Source: Enterococcus sp. ZJ1622 (lineage in GTDB: Bacteria > Bacillota > Bacilli > Lactobacillales > Enterococcaceae). Taken from it: 64,000 nucleotides of DNA. The stretch spans positions 177,089 through 241,088 of the forward strand of contig NZ_JAAKDW010000004.1 in NCBI RefSeq assembly GCF_011038845.1. Direction: 5' to 3'. Made by a program: the position numbers and the translations under genes. This document shows, one piece after another, positions 19,185-27,534 of this stretch (within the stretch, counting starts at the first letter, position 1; the number at the start of each line of letters is the position of its first letter). Under the pieces are notes generated by a model. It searched no databases and was not told the DNA's origin. It saw only the letters and a program-made list of their open reading frames with translations.

Positions 19185-19415
19185 CTATTTCAGTTTAGGA
19201 TGGAATTTCAGTTGATTTTCCGGCGTTTCATAAATAACATCCATTTTGAATTTTTTTTCGACGATCGATCGGATCAGAAACTTATCAGAAGTCGTCAGCT
19301 TCACCCCACTTTCTTTTTCGACATCTTCAAACGTGAATGCACGTTTTTTCCTTTTGATTTGTGTAATAAGTGAAGCCACATCTGCACGCGTGAAATTAGC
19401 TATCTCTTTTTTCAA
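19185..19415 (-). CDS. Small conserved-looking hypothetical protein
   Basis: 76 residues, basic, no signal peptide or membrane segment; family not recognised. It starts at TTG (19415), with AAGGAG about 9 nt upstream, and reads MKKEIANFTRADVASLITQI. The RAFTFEDVEKESGVKLTTSDKFLIRSIVEKKF segment has the helical pattern of a small winged-helix or replication/regulatory accessory protein. Codon use looks real and it is not an antisense shadow. It lies just upstream of the lectin-like gene on the same strand and may regulate it. Confidence 0.55.
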   Translation of the reverse strand: MKKEIANFTRADVASLITQIKRKKRAFTFEDVEKESGVKLTTSDKFLIRSIVEKKFKMDVIYETPENQLKFHPKLK

Positions 19416-19783
19416 AAAATACGCTCCTTCTTTTGGATTTTTTGAGTTGGAGTATCAGCCTTCTAGTTGCTGCATACTTGTTTGGGGATCATACTTGTCC
19501 CTCGCTTGTTGATTACACTATAACACGGATTTTTTAGCAGTTCGTGACCATAATTTCTAAAAATAAAAAAGAATGTTCTCGTTGCCAAAAACCTCTTTCT
19601 ATCAATACTTGCCCCCTCATTCGAGAGAAATTATCATCAATCAGCCATCCTCTTTTATTTATACAAGAGAAATAAAAGACCTGCGTACCATCTTTTTTTA
19701 TCTTTGGAAAAACAAGGAACAAGAACAGAACATATGGATGATAAGATTGATATATACAAAAATAACAGAAAAGAGGTATTAGA
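19416..19783. other. Intergenic region between the 76-residue gene and gene C
   Basis: 368 bases. It contains the minus-strand RBS of the small gene and, at 19693-19755, the plus-strand promoter block of gene C. I see no further gene; open frames on both strands lack RBSs. Confidence 0.5.
19693..19755 (+). promoter_or_regulatory. Candidate shared block upstream of coiled-coil gene C (weaker match)
   Basis: TTTTTTTATCTTTGGAAAAA then CAAGGAAC (ending 19720), a 17-nt spacer, and ATGATAAGATTGAT (19738-19751). Order and spacing match the A, B and 53.8 kb blocks; the GATGTTC part is degenerate. Confidence 0.45.
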
Positions 19784-20701
19784 ATGCCCGAGGATTTTAG
19801 AAGACAATCACAACAAGGCGACTACGAGACGCTCCAAAGATTAAAAGAAACAGCGGAAGAGCAACGACAGCAACAACAATTTTATGAAAACGCACCTCAA
19901 GAAATAAAAGACATATTAGATCTCAGAGAGAAATGTAGCAGTGCCCAAAATGATATAGATAAATATCATAATAAAATCCAATCTATCAGACAGGAGACAC
20001 CGAAAGAATCCGAGTGGCGGAACAAACTATCTGATGCTGAATCCAAATTAAACACGGCGCAAAAGAAACTTGAAAAATTGGAAAAAATAGAGATTTACAA
20101 AGATCCCAAAAAAGTGGAAATATATGAAAAGATACAACAACTAGAAGCAAGGAATAGCTCTCTCGAGACAAAGAATAAGTCCCTATGGGAAAAATATAAA
20201 GAAAACAAGGTTAAACTGACTGAATTGGAAAAAAAATACAGCCCTTATGATAAGTTGATTGAAAAAACTTTTGAATTTCAAGAAAAAATTAGCAATAACA
20301 AGAAGAAAATAGAGAAGATAGAAAAAAAGAATCCTATCATTCGTTTTTTTAAACGTTCAGAACTTTCCGTCTTAAAAAAACAGAACACACATTTAAACAA
20401 CATGATTCAAGCAAACGAAAATAAATTAAAGACGCCAGAACATACGGAATTACTAACGGAAAAAAATAAGCGTTCTGAAATTGTCTCGGAAATACAAGCT
20501 CAACAGAATGTGAATGCACAGACGATAACAAGGAATAGAACCAGAATTTCTCAGAAAAGAGATACACTTAGTGCGATGATTATCGATACTAAGAGCAGAA
20601 AGCCAAAAGAAAATTCAATAGGTTCACAATCTCCTACCCCTTCACTGAATAATCGCCCCTTACCTAGAAGCAATTCTAATAGTCATAATACTAGATTATG
20701 A
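19784..20701 (+). CDS. Protein C: unrecognised coiled-coil protein
   Basis: 305 residues with no signal peptide. Residues 15-245 are nearly continuous coiled coil rich in Lys, Glu and Gln, broken by a short hydrophobic basic patch (KKNPIIRFFKRSELSVL, near 185-200) like the ones in proteins A and B. The N-terminus has FRRQSQQGD. The C-terminal 60 residues are Ser/Asn/Pro/Arg-rich and disordered (SPTPSLNNRPLPRSNSNSHNTRL). RBS AAGAGG lies about 7 nt upstream of the ATG. It is a single gene ended by the terminator at 20709-20750. No function can be assigned. Composition, architecture and promoter group it with A and B. Confidence 0.78.
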   Translation: MPEDFRRQSQQGDYETLQRLKETAEEQRQQQQFYENAPQEIKDILDLREKCSSAQNDIDKYHNKIQSIRQETPKESEWRNKLSDAESKLNTAQKKLEKLEKIEIYKDPKKVEIYEKIQQLEARNSSLETKNKSLWEKYKENKVKLTELEKKYSPYDKLIEKTFEFQEKISNNKKKIEKIEKKNPIIRFFKRSELSVLKKQNTHLNNMIQANENKLKTPEHTELLTEKNKRSEIVSEIQAQQNVNAQTITRNRTRISQKRDTLSAMIIDTKSRKPKENSIGSQSPTPSLNNRPLPRSNSNSHNTRL

Positions 20702-20708
20702 TTCAACA

Positions 20709-20750
20709 AAAAGCCCATCAACCGACGTCAATCGATTGATGGGCTTCTTT
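20709..20750. terminator. Bidirectional terminator between gene C and the large surface-protein gene
   Basis: AAAAGCCCATCAA and TTGATGGGCTTCTTT form an 11-bp stem around 14 nt, between convergent stop codons. Confidence 0.8.
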
Positions 20751-20788
20751 GCTCGTATATTTTTTTTACAAATAAACAGCTTCTTACC

Positions 20789-23700
20789 TTAGGAAACAAC
20801 CTCAAACTGATAATGGATATCCAATCCAAGGTTGATCTCCTGCTGATAATCGCCAAAGTAGCGTCCTTCGATCTCGAATAGACTTTGCTGATCTGGAGCA
20901 AGTTGTGCAACGACTTGGTTCCTCGTGCTTTCGTGTAGATCGACGGATCGTCCTTGCGTCCGGTAATTCTGGTGAAGCTTGACTGCTCGTGTTTCTCCTG
21001 TCGGATCAGCATCTGTTGAACGTAACAGCTGCAGATTGTTAGGATTGTTCGTGATGGTGACTTCTTTGACAGAAACCTTGACTTCTTTCTCACCCATGTT
21101 ATGGATATAATAGGTTGGAGAAGACACATTTCCTTGGTTCACATCTGATGTTCCGAACAAGATTTTTTTCGGGATCTTGATATCGATGGATTCAGTTGGA
21201 TCTTCTACAGTGAAAGGCACCGTGTAGTTATAGGTTGCCTTGCCTCCAGATACCAAGTCTTCTTCGACTTGGATGATCCCTTCGCTTGTTCCTGTTTTGC
21301 TTGTATCTGGATGCTGGATGAATTTCGTCACACGGATCGTCGGGAATCCTTCTGTAGAAAGATAGTTTGCCACCTGTTGATCGAGTGCTGCTACCGTCAT
21401 GCCTTTGTTGATCGTCTGACTCTTGACTTCCAGCTGATTGATGTATAGCAGATTCAAACCGGATCGAGCCATTTCATAGTAAGCAGTGGGGACACCTTCT
21501 GTCTCTTTTACTAATTGATTGTTTCTTGAGACCCAGGTATTCGCGCCATTATACTGGGTGTTATTGCTGAATCTTCTGACATTGAACGAGAGGACATTCC
21601 CATAATCCATTTGTCCATTCATTTCTGCTAATTCCGTATTCCATCGGTTCATCATCGCCGTTGGGGTTTGGTTGACAGTCACGAAACTGACCATTTTCGC
21701 TGGGGCAGTTAGGTCTTGTCCGGTAAATATCTGCAATACCGGGCGAGCGGTCACTTGATTTCCAGTAGAGAAGCCATCTCCTCTAGTTGCCACTAGCTTA
21801 GGCTTGCCGCCTTCGTCTAGCAAGGAAACAGCGCTGGCAGTCGCATTCATCGCCTCAGTCCTAGCAACGATCGTACTTCCCCACTTGACTTCGTAAGGAA
21901 TCGTCGTTTGAATCACACCTAAGCCATCCTTCGTACGTATTTCTGCTGGTACTTGTCCTGAATTGATGACGCTCGTATCGATTGGTGCGCCTAGTTCTAC
22001 TTCGTACTCATCCGCATTGACAATTGCGCCATTCACCTTCACATTCGTTACCCATTCAGCCAGATCATCCTTATCGATGTCTTCCCCTAGATGAAGCTCT
22101 TGAGAAACTGCTTCAGCTTCTAATTGCTTCACTGGAACGAGACGGGTGTCTGTTACTCGGTAATAGGAATAGTTCGTACCAAATGAGTAACTGACAGGGT
22201 TCTCATTCTCCATCAGCCTACTTCGACTAGCAGATTCCGCATGGTAGACTTTCACGATATCTCCTGCTGTTACGACAAAAGGATTCCCTTGATTGAAACC
22301 ATTCACTGCATCTCGTATCAATGCATTTCCGATGACTTCGTGTTTATACTTACTTGTCTCTCCATCCAAGATCTCGATGGAATAATAGACATTACTCCCG
22401 AAGTAGGGATGGACACTACTTGCTGGGTTCGTGCTGCTTTCCCCGAATGTCGAGTTGATCTGTAGCTGTCCATTCGTATTTTTAGTCAGACTGTATGCAC
22501 CTGTTACATGTGATCCTAGTCCTCCAAGGCGGATCGTGCTCCCCCACTTGATACTGACTGGGACATCGATGATCGTCGTTGCGCCTTCTGTATCTTCCAA
22601 CTGTACTCTGGCTGTTTTTTGTCCAACCGTACTCATATCAGGAACAGTTACATACGTCGCTTTCAAAGCCGCTGGCGCATCATTGTCATCTTTGACATTC
22701 TTCAATACATCCATCGCAGCTGCAGGCAATTCTTCCCCTAAGTTCAGTTCTTGATCAACTGGATCGGCAGTCGGTGCTTCATTGGGTATTTCTATATTGA
22801 ATGTCACATCATACGTGTACCGGACCACTTTGCCTGTAGACAACGGCTCTTCCACTTGGATCTTTCCAATGGAAGTCCCTGCTTTTGAGGTGTCTGGATA
22901 CGAAATGAATCTGAGGGATCGAACGCCATCTGTCTCTAAGATATTTAGATATTCCATGATTTGACTATCTAGATATTCTTGCGATGATCCTCTTGGAATC
23001 GTTGGAGTTGCTGGCGTCAATCGATTGATCTCTAGCAGGCGATAACCACTCGACATGATTTCGTAATAGGCTTCGCTGCCTTTGACTACCAATTGTTCAT
23101 TTTCAGCTAAGGCATTTTTGTCTGGATCTGCTACCCAGCCGCGGACTACATCCCCATACGAAACATTTTGCGGCGTCCATCTCGCTAATGGCACACTTGA
23201 CTGTTCTTGTCCGTATGCTTCAACGGATCGTGTAGGGCTTGCTGTCATCAAATCTATGGCATCATCTGCTACATTTGTCATATCGAACCAGCTAAAGTCG
23301 TAATATCTTTGGTTCATGAATTGAGTATTTACAAAATTTGTTGTGCCACGTCCGAAAGATGCAGAGATACTTGGAGTCATTCCATGATGTAAAGTGAATG
23401 CCGCTACTGTACTCGTTACCATTAAGAAACTTCCGCCAAATACGATGCTATCTCCCCATACCACTGTAACAGGAACTGATACGATTTGAGACACACTTGC
23501 ATTTTTTGGCGTGACATTGATACGGATCGTTTGACGTCCTACCCTAGTCGTACTCACAGTTCCTACTAGTTCAGCATCATAATCCTCTGGCGCCAGTATC
23601 TCTCCATTCAGCTGTACCTCAATAAATTGTTTCAATCTCGTGCTTAGATCGGTTCCTAAAGAAACGTTGATGTCTTCTTTCGGGGTCACTACAAGTCGAT

Positions 23701-25513
23701 CCGTCACAAGAAAAGGTACGGTATAGTTGTAAGTCGCTGTCTTTCCGGAGTCCAAGGTCTCTTCGACTTGGATGACTCCATTCTTCTTGCCGTTAGTTGT
23801 CGTATCTGGGTAGCTGACAAACCCTTTTACTGTCACTCTGCCAGAAGTCCCCACATCTATATAGTTCGCAACATTTTGATCCAGTTCTTCTTTCGTCATG
23901 CCGTTAGGAATCTCATGTTCGGAGACAGACAACTTATGGAGCTCAAGTTGACGGAATCCGTTAAGAAGTGTCTCGAAATATTCTGTGTGCGCATTACCTG
24001 AATAATCCGGTCTTTGCCCTTGCTGTGACAGCCAGATCTTTCCTTGTGCATGGTAGGCAACGACAAGATCGCCAACAGCAAGCGTATGATCTCTATTATT
24101 CCAATCACGTAGACCGGCATCTTTAAATCTCCCCCCTGGTATTTGGTGGGTTATTTTAGTTGTTGTACCGGAAAGATTATTCAGCAAAACGTTAGAGTCG
24201 ATCCCGTATATACTAAGCCCGTAGTAAGTTTGTTCCTCAAATCCCATTCCTACTACATCATAGACATCTGCTCCTTCACCTGCAAATGCCTCTATCCTCG
24301 GACCTCGTCTTCTATAGGCGCCTGCAACTGGTGCATAGTTGTCGTTATTGCCAAAGACGATCGTATCCCCATCTGTATAAGTAACTTCTATAGTAATATC
24401 TTGTGTCAATATCGTACCGTCATTTATCTGAACTGTTATTGGTATCTGGTGTGTACCGACCGTATCGAGCGTCCTATCCGGTGCAACGACCGTGTATTGA
24501 GATGTAGCTAAAGGAACACCATTTCTCAATACATTAACAAAACGGTGATAATAAATCGAATTGATGGAAGATGTGGCCACCGGGGATGCAGCGGTGCGTT
24601 GACCTAAAGAAAATGGCCCGGGATCACTGACTCGGAGTTCGTAACTGTTCGGCGAAGTTGGGATCGTAAACAGCATCAATTGTGAGCCTGAATAGCGCAC
24701 ACCTTCAACAAATGTATCTGGATCTAGGTGAGGATAAATCGAACGGACCACTGTCCCCATCTCAAGAGGATCTACTCTAAAATCCACTTGATATTCAGTC
24801 TGATCACTGGCACGAAGACGCGTCACTCTGAAGCTGATCCGCTGATTCGAGCCGACTTGTGTCGCACTCACATTCGAGAAGCTGATATCTCCTGTCGTAT
24901 TACTAAACGTAGGTGTGATCCTGTAATAGGATCGCGAGTGTGACGTATGACCATAATCCATATATCTAGCATTGACATTTGGAATTCTGCCCTCCCCGGC
25001 GATCACAGTAATCCAATCACCGCCATTTCCTTCGATCGTAAACGACCGCGGAATCGTAAAGGAATAATCCTGCACACTTCCGACCGCACCGCCTAATGGT
25101 GCCCAGCTACTTTTTTGAGCATTGATCGCCGATTGTACGATCGAACGGTATCTAGCCCAACCATTATTGCTTAATTCCCTGCGGAGATTATCATCCAGGA
25201 AAAGCCGATTGCTAGGTGCCAGTGCTAATTCAGACTGGCTTTCTGTCGGTACAGACATGTCAGGTTCTTCTGTCATCGGCGCTTCGTTTGCCGGTTCCGG
25301 CACAACTGGTTCTTCTGTTAGTGGTTCACTCACCGGTTCTGCCGGTTCGGGGACCACTGATCCCGATGTTTCGACTGGCGTCTCTGGTTCTTCCGCTGAT
25401 TGCGGCACACTTTCTACAACTGAGGCTTCGGTGATCTCTACTGCGTGGACGATTGTTGGACTGATGCTGGAAAACAACAAAGTACAGACCGCCGCTATTT
25501 TTAATAACTTCAT
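20789..25513 (-). CDS. Very large secreted repeat surface protein (adhesin-like)
   Basis: 1574 residues. Start at ATG 25513 (MKLLKIAAVCTLLFSSISP), with AAAGGAG 8 nt upstream; signal peptide ends near VHAVE. A Pro/Glu/Thr-rich spacer follows (about 25-95). An N-terminal domain then precedes four diverged repeats of a two-part unit. One part opens (S/T)I(V/R)(F/L)G and contains a YY motif. The other runs IP.G....LD..V..Y(L/I)..., .(I/V)(Q)VEE.L.SGK...Y.Y.V.F. The last ~135 residues (IDIKIPKKILFGTSDVNQGN onward) resemble the C-terminal domain of the secreted protein at 26151. There is no LPXTG and no Trp-x-Leu motif near the end. Likely a surface adhesin of a locus related to enterococcal WxL clusters; ligand unknown. 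Confidence 0.8.
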   Translation of the reverse strand: MKLLKIAAVCTLLFSSISPTIVHAVEITEASVVESVPQSAEEPETPVETSGSVVPEPAEPVSEPLTEEPVVPEPANEAPMTEEPDMSVPTESQSELALAPSNRLFLDDNLRRELSNNGWARYRSIVQSAINAQKSSWAPLGGAVGSVQDYSFTIPRSFTIEGNGGDWITVIAGEGRIPNVNARYMDYGHTSHSRSYYRITPTFSNTTGDISFSNVSATQVGSNQRISFRVTRLRASDQTEYQVDFRVDPLEMGTVVRSIYPHLDPDTFVEGVRYSGSQLMLFTIPTSPNSYELRVSDPGPFSLGQRTAASPVATSSINSIYYHRFVNVLRNGVPLATSQYTVVAPDRTLDTVGTHQIPITVQINDGTILTQDITIEVTYTDGDTIVFGNNDNYAPVAGAYRRRGPRIEAFAGEGADVYDVVGMGFEEQTYYGLSIYGIDSNVLLNNLSGTTTKITHQIPGGRFKDAGLRDWNNRDHTLAVGDLVVAYHAQGKIWLSQQGQRPDYSGNAHTEYFETLLNGFRQLELHKLSVSEHEIPNGMTKEELDQNVANYIDVGTSGRVTVKGFVSYPDTTTNGKKNGVIQVEETLDSGKTATYNYTVPFLVTDRLVVTPKEDINVSLGTDLSTRLKQFIEVQLNGEILAPEDYDAELVGTVSTTRVGRQTIRINVTPKNASVSQIVSVPVTVVWGDSIVFGGSFLMVTSTVAAFTLHHGMTPSISASFGRGTTNFVNTQFMNQRYYDFSWFDMTNVADDAIDLMTASPTRSVEAYGQEQSSVPLARWTPQNVSYGDVVRGWVADPDKNALAENEQLVVKGSEAYYEIMSSGYRLLEINRLTPATPTIPRGSSQEYLDSQIMEYLNILETDGVRSLRFISYPDTSKAGTSIGKIQVEEPLSTGKVVRYTYDVTFNIEIPNEAPTADPVDQELNLGEELPAAAMDVLKNVKDDNDAPAALKATYVTVPDMSTVGQKTARVQLEDTEGATTIIDVPVSIKWGSTIRLGGLGSHVTGAYSLTKNTNGQLQINSTFGESSTNPASSVHPYFGSNVYYSIEILDGETSKYKHEVIGNALIRDAVNGFNQGNPFVVTAGDIVKVYHAESASRSRLMENENPVSYSFGTNYSYYRVTDTRLVPVKQLEAEAVSQELHLGEDIDKDDLAEWVTNVKVNGAIVNADEYEVELGAPIDTSVINSGQVPAEIRTKDGLGVIQTTIPYEVKWGSTIVARTEAMNATASAVSLLDEGGKPKLVATRGDGFSTGNQVTARPVLQIFTGQDLTAPAKMVSFVTVNQTPTAMMNRWNTELAEMNGQMDYGNVLSFNVRRFSNNTQYNGANTWVSRNNQLVKETEGVPTAYYEMARSGLNLLYINQLEVKSQTINKGMTVAALDQQVANYLSTEGFPTIRVTKFIQHPDTSKTGTSEGIIQVEEDLVSGGKATYNYTVPFTVEDPTESIDIKIPKKILFGTSDVNQGNVSSPTYYIHNMGEKEVKVSVKEVTITNNPNNLQLLRSTDADPTGETRAVKLHQNYRTQGRSVDLHESTRNQVVAQLAPDQQSLFEIEGRYFGDYQQEINLGLDIHYQFEVVS

Positions 25514-25595
25514 TCGTTCTCTCCTTTCAATCAATGTCTTCCTGAGCTACTCCACTTGCTGTCTCATAAGCCTTTCTCTCCTATTACACTAGCCG

Positions 25596-25677
25596 AATCA
25601 AGTACAAAAACGGCAGTCCTATCAGATCAGTATCATCTTGGTAAAATCGTCGTTCTATGTGCTTTTTGTACTTGATT
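25596..25677. repeat. Perfect 15-bp inverted repeat around about 52 nt, upstream of the large surface gene
   Basis: AATCAAGTACAAAAA (25596-25610) and TTTTTGTACTTGATT (25663-25677). It lies in the 220-nt gap between the LPQTN-protein gene and the 1574-residue gene, with no T run. It could be a paired operator, an RNA processing structure or a small mobile remnant. Confidence 0.5.
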
Positions 25678-25736
25678 GGCAGAAAAAATCGGCGCAACGT
25701 ATGCAGCTCAGGTGTTCAGCCATTGTTTCGTATCGC

Positions 25737-26147
25737 TTATTTTTTTGTTCCCAATGATCGGTTTCGGTAAAGCAGGACAATCGCTCCAGCTGTCAGCAAA
25801 AGCCCCGTCCCTGCAAGCCATGGATTCGCCATGACTGAATTGGTCTGGGGCAGGTTCTGCCGATCCTTGGAACCATTCGCCCCAGAACCGCTACCCGAAC
25901 TACCAGAACCAGTCCCTGTGCCAGAACCTGTTTCGGTACTCGAGCTGCCTGTGCCTGTGCTTGGACCTGTACTCGAACCTGTTCCCGGATCGGTACTCGG
26001 GTCTGTTGTACTTCCGGTACCATCTTCTGAGTAGAACAATCCGCTAGCCGGGATAGATGTTTCCTTGGCAGCTTGTGCCGAATCGATCGGGATCAAACAA
26101 ACAATACTCGTTAGAAAGAAAAGCAACCCTAAAACTGCTTTTTTCAT
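25737..26147 (-). CDS. Small LPXTG-type (LPQTN) wall-anchored Gly/Ser/Thr-rich protein
   Basis: 136 residues: signal peptide MKKAVLGLLFFLTSIVCLIPIDSAQA, a short mature N-terminus (ASGLFYSEDG), about 55 residues of Gly/Ser/Thr/Pro low-complexity repeats, then sorting signal LPQTN, a hydrophobic segment (WLAGTGLLLTAGAIVLLY) and basic tail RNRSLGTKK. Sortase should link it to peptidoglycan as a stalk. LPQTN instead of LPxTG is a variant at the last position. It begins 3 nt after the upstream secreted-protein gene, so translation is probably coupled. Small anchored proteins of this kind accompany WxL-type complexes. Confidence 0.85.
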   Translation of the reverse strand: MKKAVLGLLFFLTSIVCLIPIDSAQAAKETSIPASGLFYSEDGTGSTTDPSTDPGTGSSTGPSTGTGSSSTETGSGTGTGSGSSGSGSGANGSKDRQNLPQTNSVMANPWLAGTGLLLTAGAIVLLYRNRSLGTKK

Positions 26148-26150
26148 TGC

Positions 26151-26762
26151 TTATACCCCGACTGCTTCGAATCGCAAGACGAGCTCATATTGTGGAGAGA
26201 TTGCTTCGCCGAATTGGAAATTCGCACCGACATTCCCTGAGAAAGAAAATTCTGTCACATCATTTTGATTCTGCAGCGTCACTAATTCTCTAGGGAATTG
26301 CGGTGTAGTCGTCGGATTGACTAATGGGATAGAGGTGTTGTTACTGAGTCCAGTCATGTTCAGGACCAGCTCCGGTACTTTGTCTGCATCTTGGCCTTTT
26401 ACGAAATTCCCGACTGATACTTTGACGCCTTTCACCGAATTGTTCTGTATCTTATAGATTGGTGCGACGATCTGGCCTTCTGTCGCATCGGTTTGTCCGA
26501 ACAATACTTTGGTCGGGATCGACACGTCGATCCACTCCACTGGATCAGTCGGCTCTGGTCCAGGCCCTGGGTTTGTCGGGTCCCATTCTTTGAATGTCCC
26601 TTCTGCCGGGATCGTTGCACTGTCTTGTTTTTGGACAGAATCATAAACGGTATTCGGATCTGCTTCGCCTCCGACCCATGAATAAGCTTGGACACTTTGA
26701 GCGATCGACAGACTGCTCAGGATCGTTAACGCGGATAGTGCGACTTTCGTTGTTTGCTTCAT
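26151..26762 (-). CDS. Secreted protein sharing its C-terminal domain with the 1574-residue protein
   Basis: 203 residues with signal peptide MKQTTKVALSALTILSSLSIAQSVQA. A short acidic/proline linker (PTNPGPGPEPTDP) leads to residues 75-203, beginning IDVSIPTKVLFGQTDATEGQ, which match the end of the large surface protein (ID(V/I).IP.K(V/I)LFG..D...G....P.Y.I.N...K.VKVSV). No transmembrane anchor is present, so it may bind the wall non-covalently or associate with the LPQTN protein. RBS GGAGG. It is the second gene of the leftward group 27.3-20.8 kb. Family name not recognised; it lacks the Trp-x-Leu motifs that define WxL proteins. Confidence 0.75.
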   Translation of the reverse strand: MKQTTKVALSALTILSSLSIAQSVQAYSWVGGEADPNTVYDSVQKQDSATIPAEGTFKEWDPTNPGPGPEPTDPVEWIDVSIPTKVLFGQTDATEGQIVAPIYKIQNNSVKGVKVSVGNFVKGQDADKVPELVLNMTGLSNNTSIPLVNPTTTPQFPRELVTLQNQNDVTEFSFSGNVGANFQFGEAISPQYELVLRFEAVGV

Positions 26763-26804
26763 TTGTTTTCCTCCATATAGTTAGAATTTGATTTATAGTT
26801 ACAG

Positions 26805-27305
26805 TCAACTGGCAACTGTTAACTCACCGACGACAGAAGATGTTCCGACGACATTTTTTTCAGCATCTAGAAACTCTACAGTACTTAGTGTCTTATAGGT
26901 GCCCGCAGCGATTTTTCTCAACAGCTTGCCTTCTGACACATACTGCTTCGGTTCGATGACTCCGGAAGAATAGATCTGCTTGTCTTCTCCTTCGATATAT
27001 GTCGTCACTTCGATCGCGTATTCATTGCTTGGCGGGTTCTGGATATTCACCGAACCTGGATCTTCTGCTGAATCAAACCGCATATTCGTATCGATCTTCA
27101 GACGTACATAATCTTTGTCTGCTTTGTCCTGCATGAATCTCATCAGTTCTTCTTCCGACATGTCTTTGACAAATGATGCGTCACCTTCTAGATTCATGAC
27201 TACTTCCGGTACCGAGCGAGCGTTGAAGTACCAGAAGCCGCCTGCTGCACTTCCTAGCAATACGATAAAAAAAGCAATCATCTTTTTCTTATGCTTCTTG
27301 ATCAG
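26805..27305 (-). CDS. Membrane-anchored extracellular protein, probable CTG start
   Basis: The first in-frame ATG (27281) gives 158 residues starting MIAFFIVLLGSAAGGFWYF, but no RBS precedes it. Eight codons upstream, CTG (27305) sits 7 nt after a perfect GGAGGAG. It would give a 166-residue product with the basic start IKKHKKK before the single membrane helix, the normal topology signal. The extracellular part (about 135 residues) has beta-rich segments (YAIEVTTYIEGEDKQIYSSG, GTYKTLSTVEFLD). It is the first gene of the leftward surface operon and divergent from the LRR gene. Function unknown; perhaps an assembly or chaperone factor for the neighbouring secreted proteins. Confidence 0.65.
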   Translation of the reverse strand: MIKKHKKKMIAFFIVLLGSAAGGFWYFNARSVPEVVMNLEGDASFVKDMSEEELMRFMQDKADKDYVRLKIDTNMRFDSAEDPGSVNIQNPPSNEYAIEVTTYIEGEDKQIYSSGVIEPKQYVSEGKLLRKIAAGTYKTLSTVEFLDAEKNVVGTSSVVGELTVAS

Positions 27306-27534
27306 GATATCTCCTCCTCTCTTTGCTGCGTATGATATAACAGATACGTCATGCAGCTAGTGTTGTGATGACCAATCGCTCACCTAATAACACGATAGCA
27401 GATTTTCCCAAGGGGGCTGGAACACTTTTTTCCTGTTGCAGAAATATGTGGAAGGCCAGAACACTTTAATAATCTTGCTTATTAAAACCCTACGATATAC
27501 GCTTAGGGTGTAATCGATTACAAAAAAATAAGAT
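27306..27534. promoter_or_regulatory. Divergent control region between the surface operon and the LRR gene
   Basis: Contains a direct repeat, GGCTGGAACACTTT (about 27414-27427) and GGCCAGAACACTTT (about 27454-27467). It also has TTGCTT (27475-27480) and a GATATAC -10-like element toward the LRR gene. A perfect 14-bp palindrome TGTAATCGATTACA lies at 27509-27522. A repressor site between promoter and start would allow joint control of both directions. Confidence 0.5.

Noticed and set aside
20789..27305. Calling the surface block a WxL cluster
   Set aside because: The gene mix resembles one, but none of the proteins shows the Trp-x-Leu motifs or a DUF916/DUF3324 partner, so I only note the resemblance.
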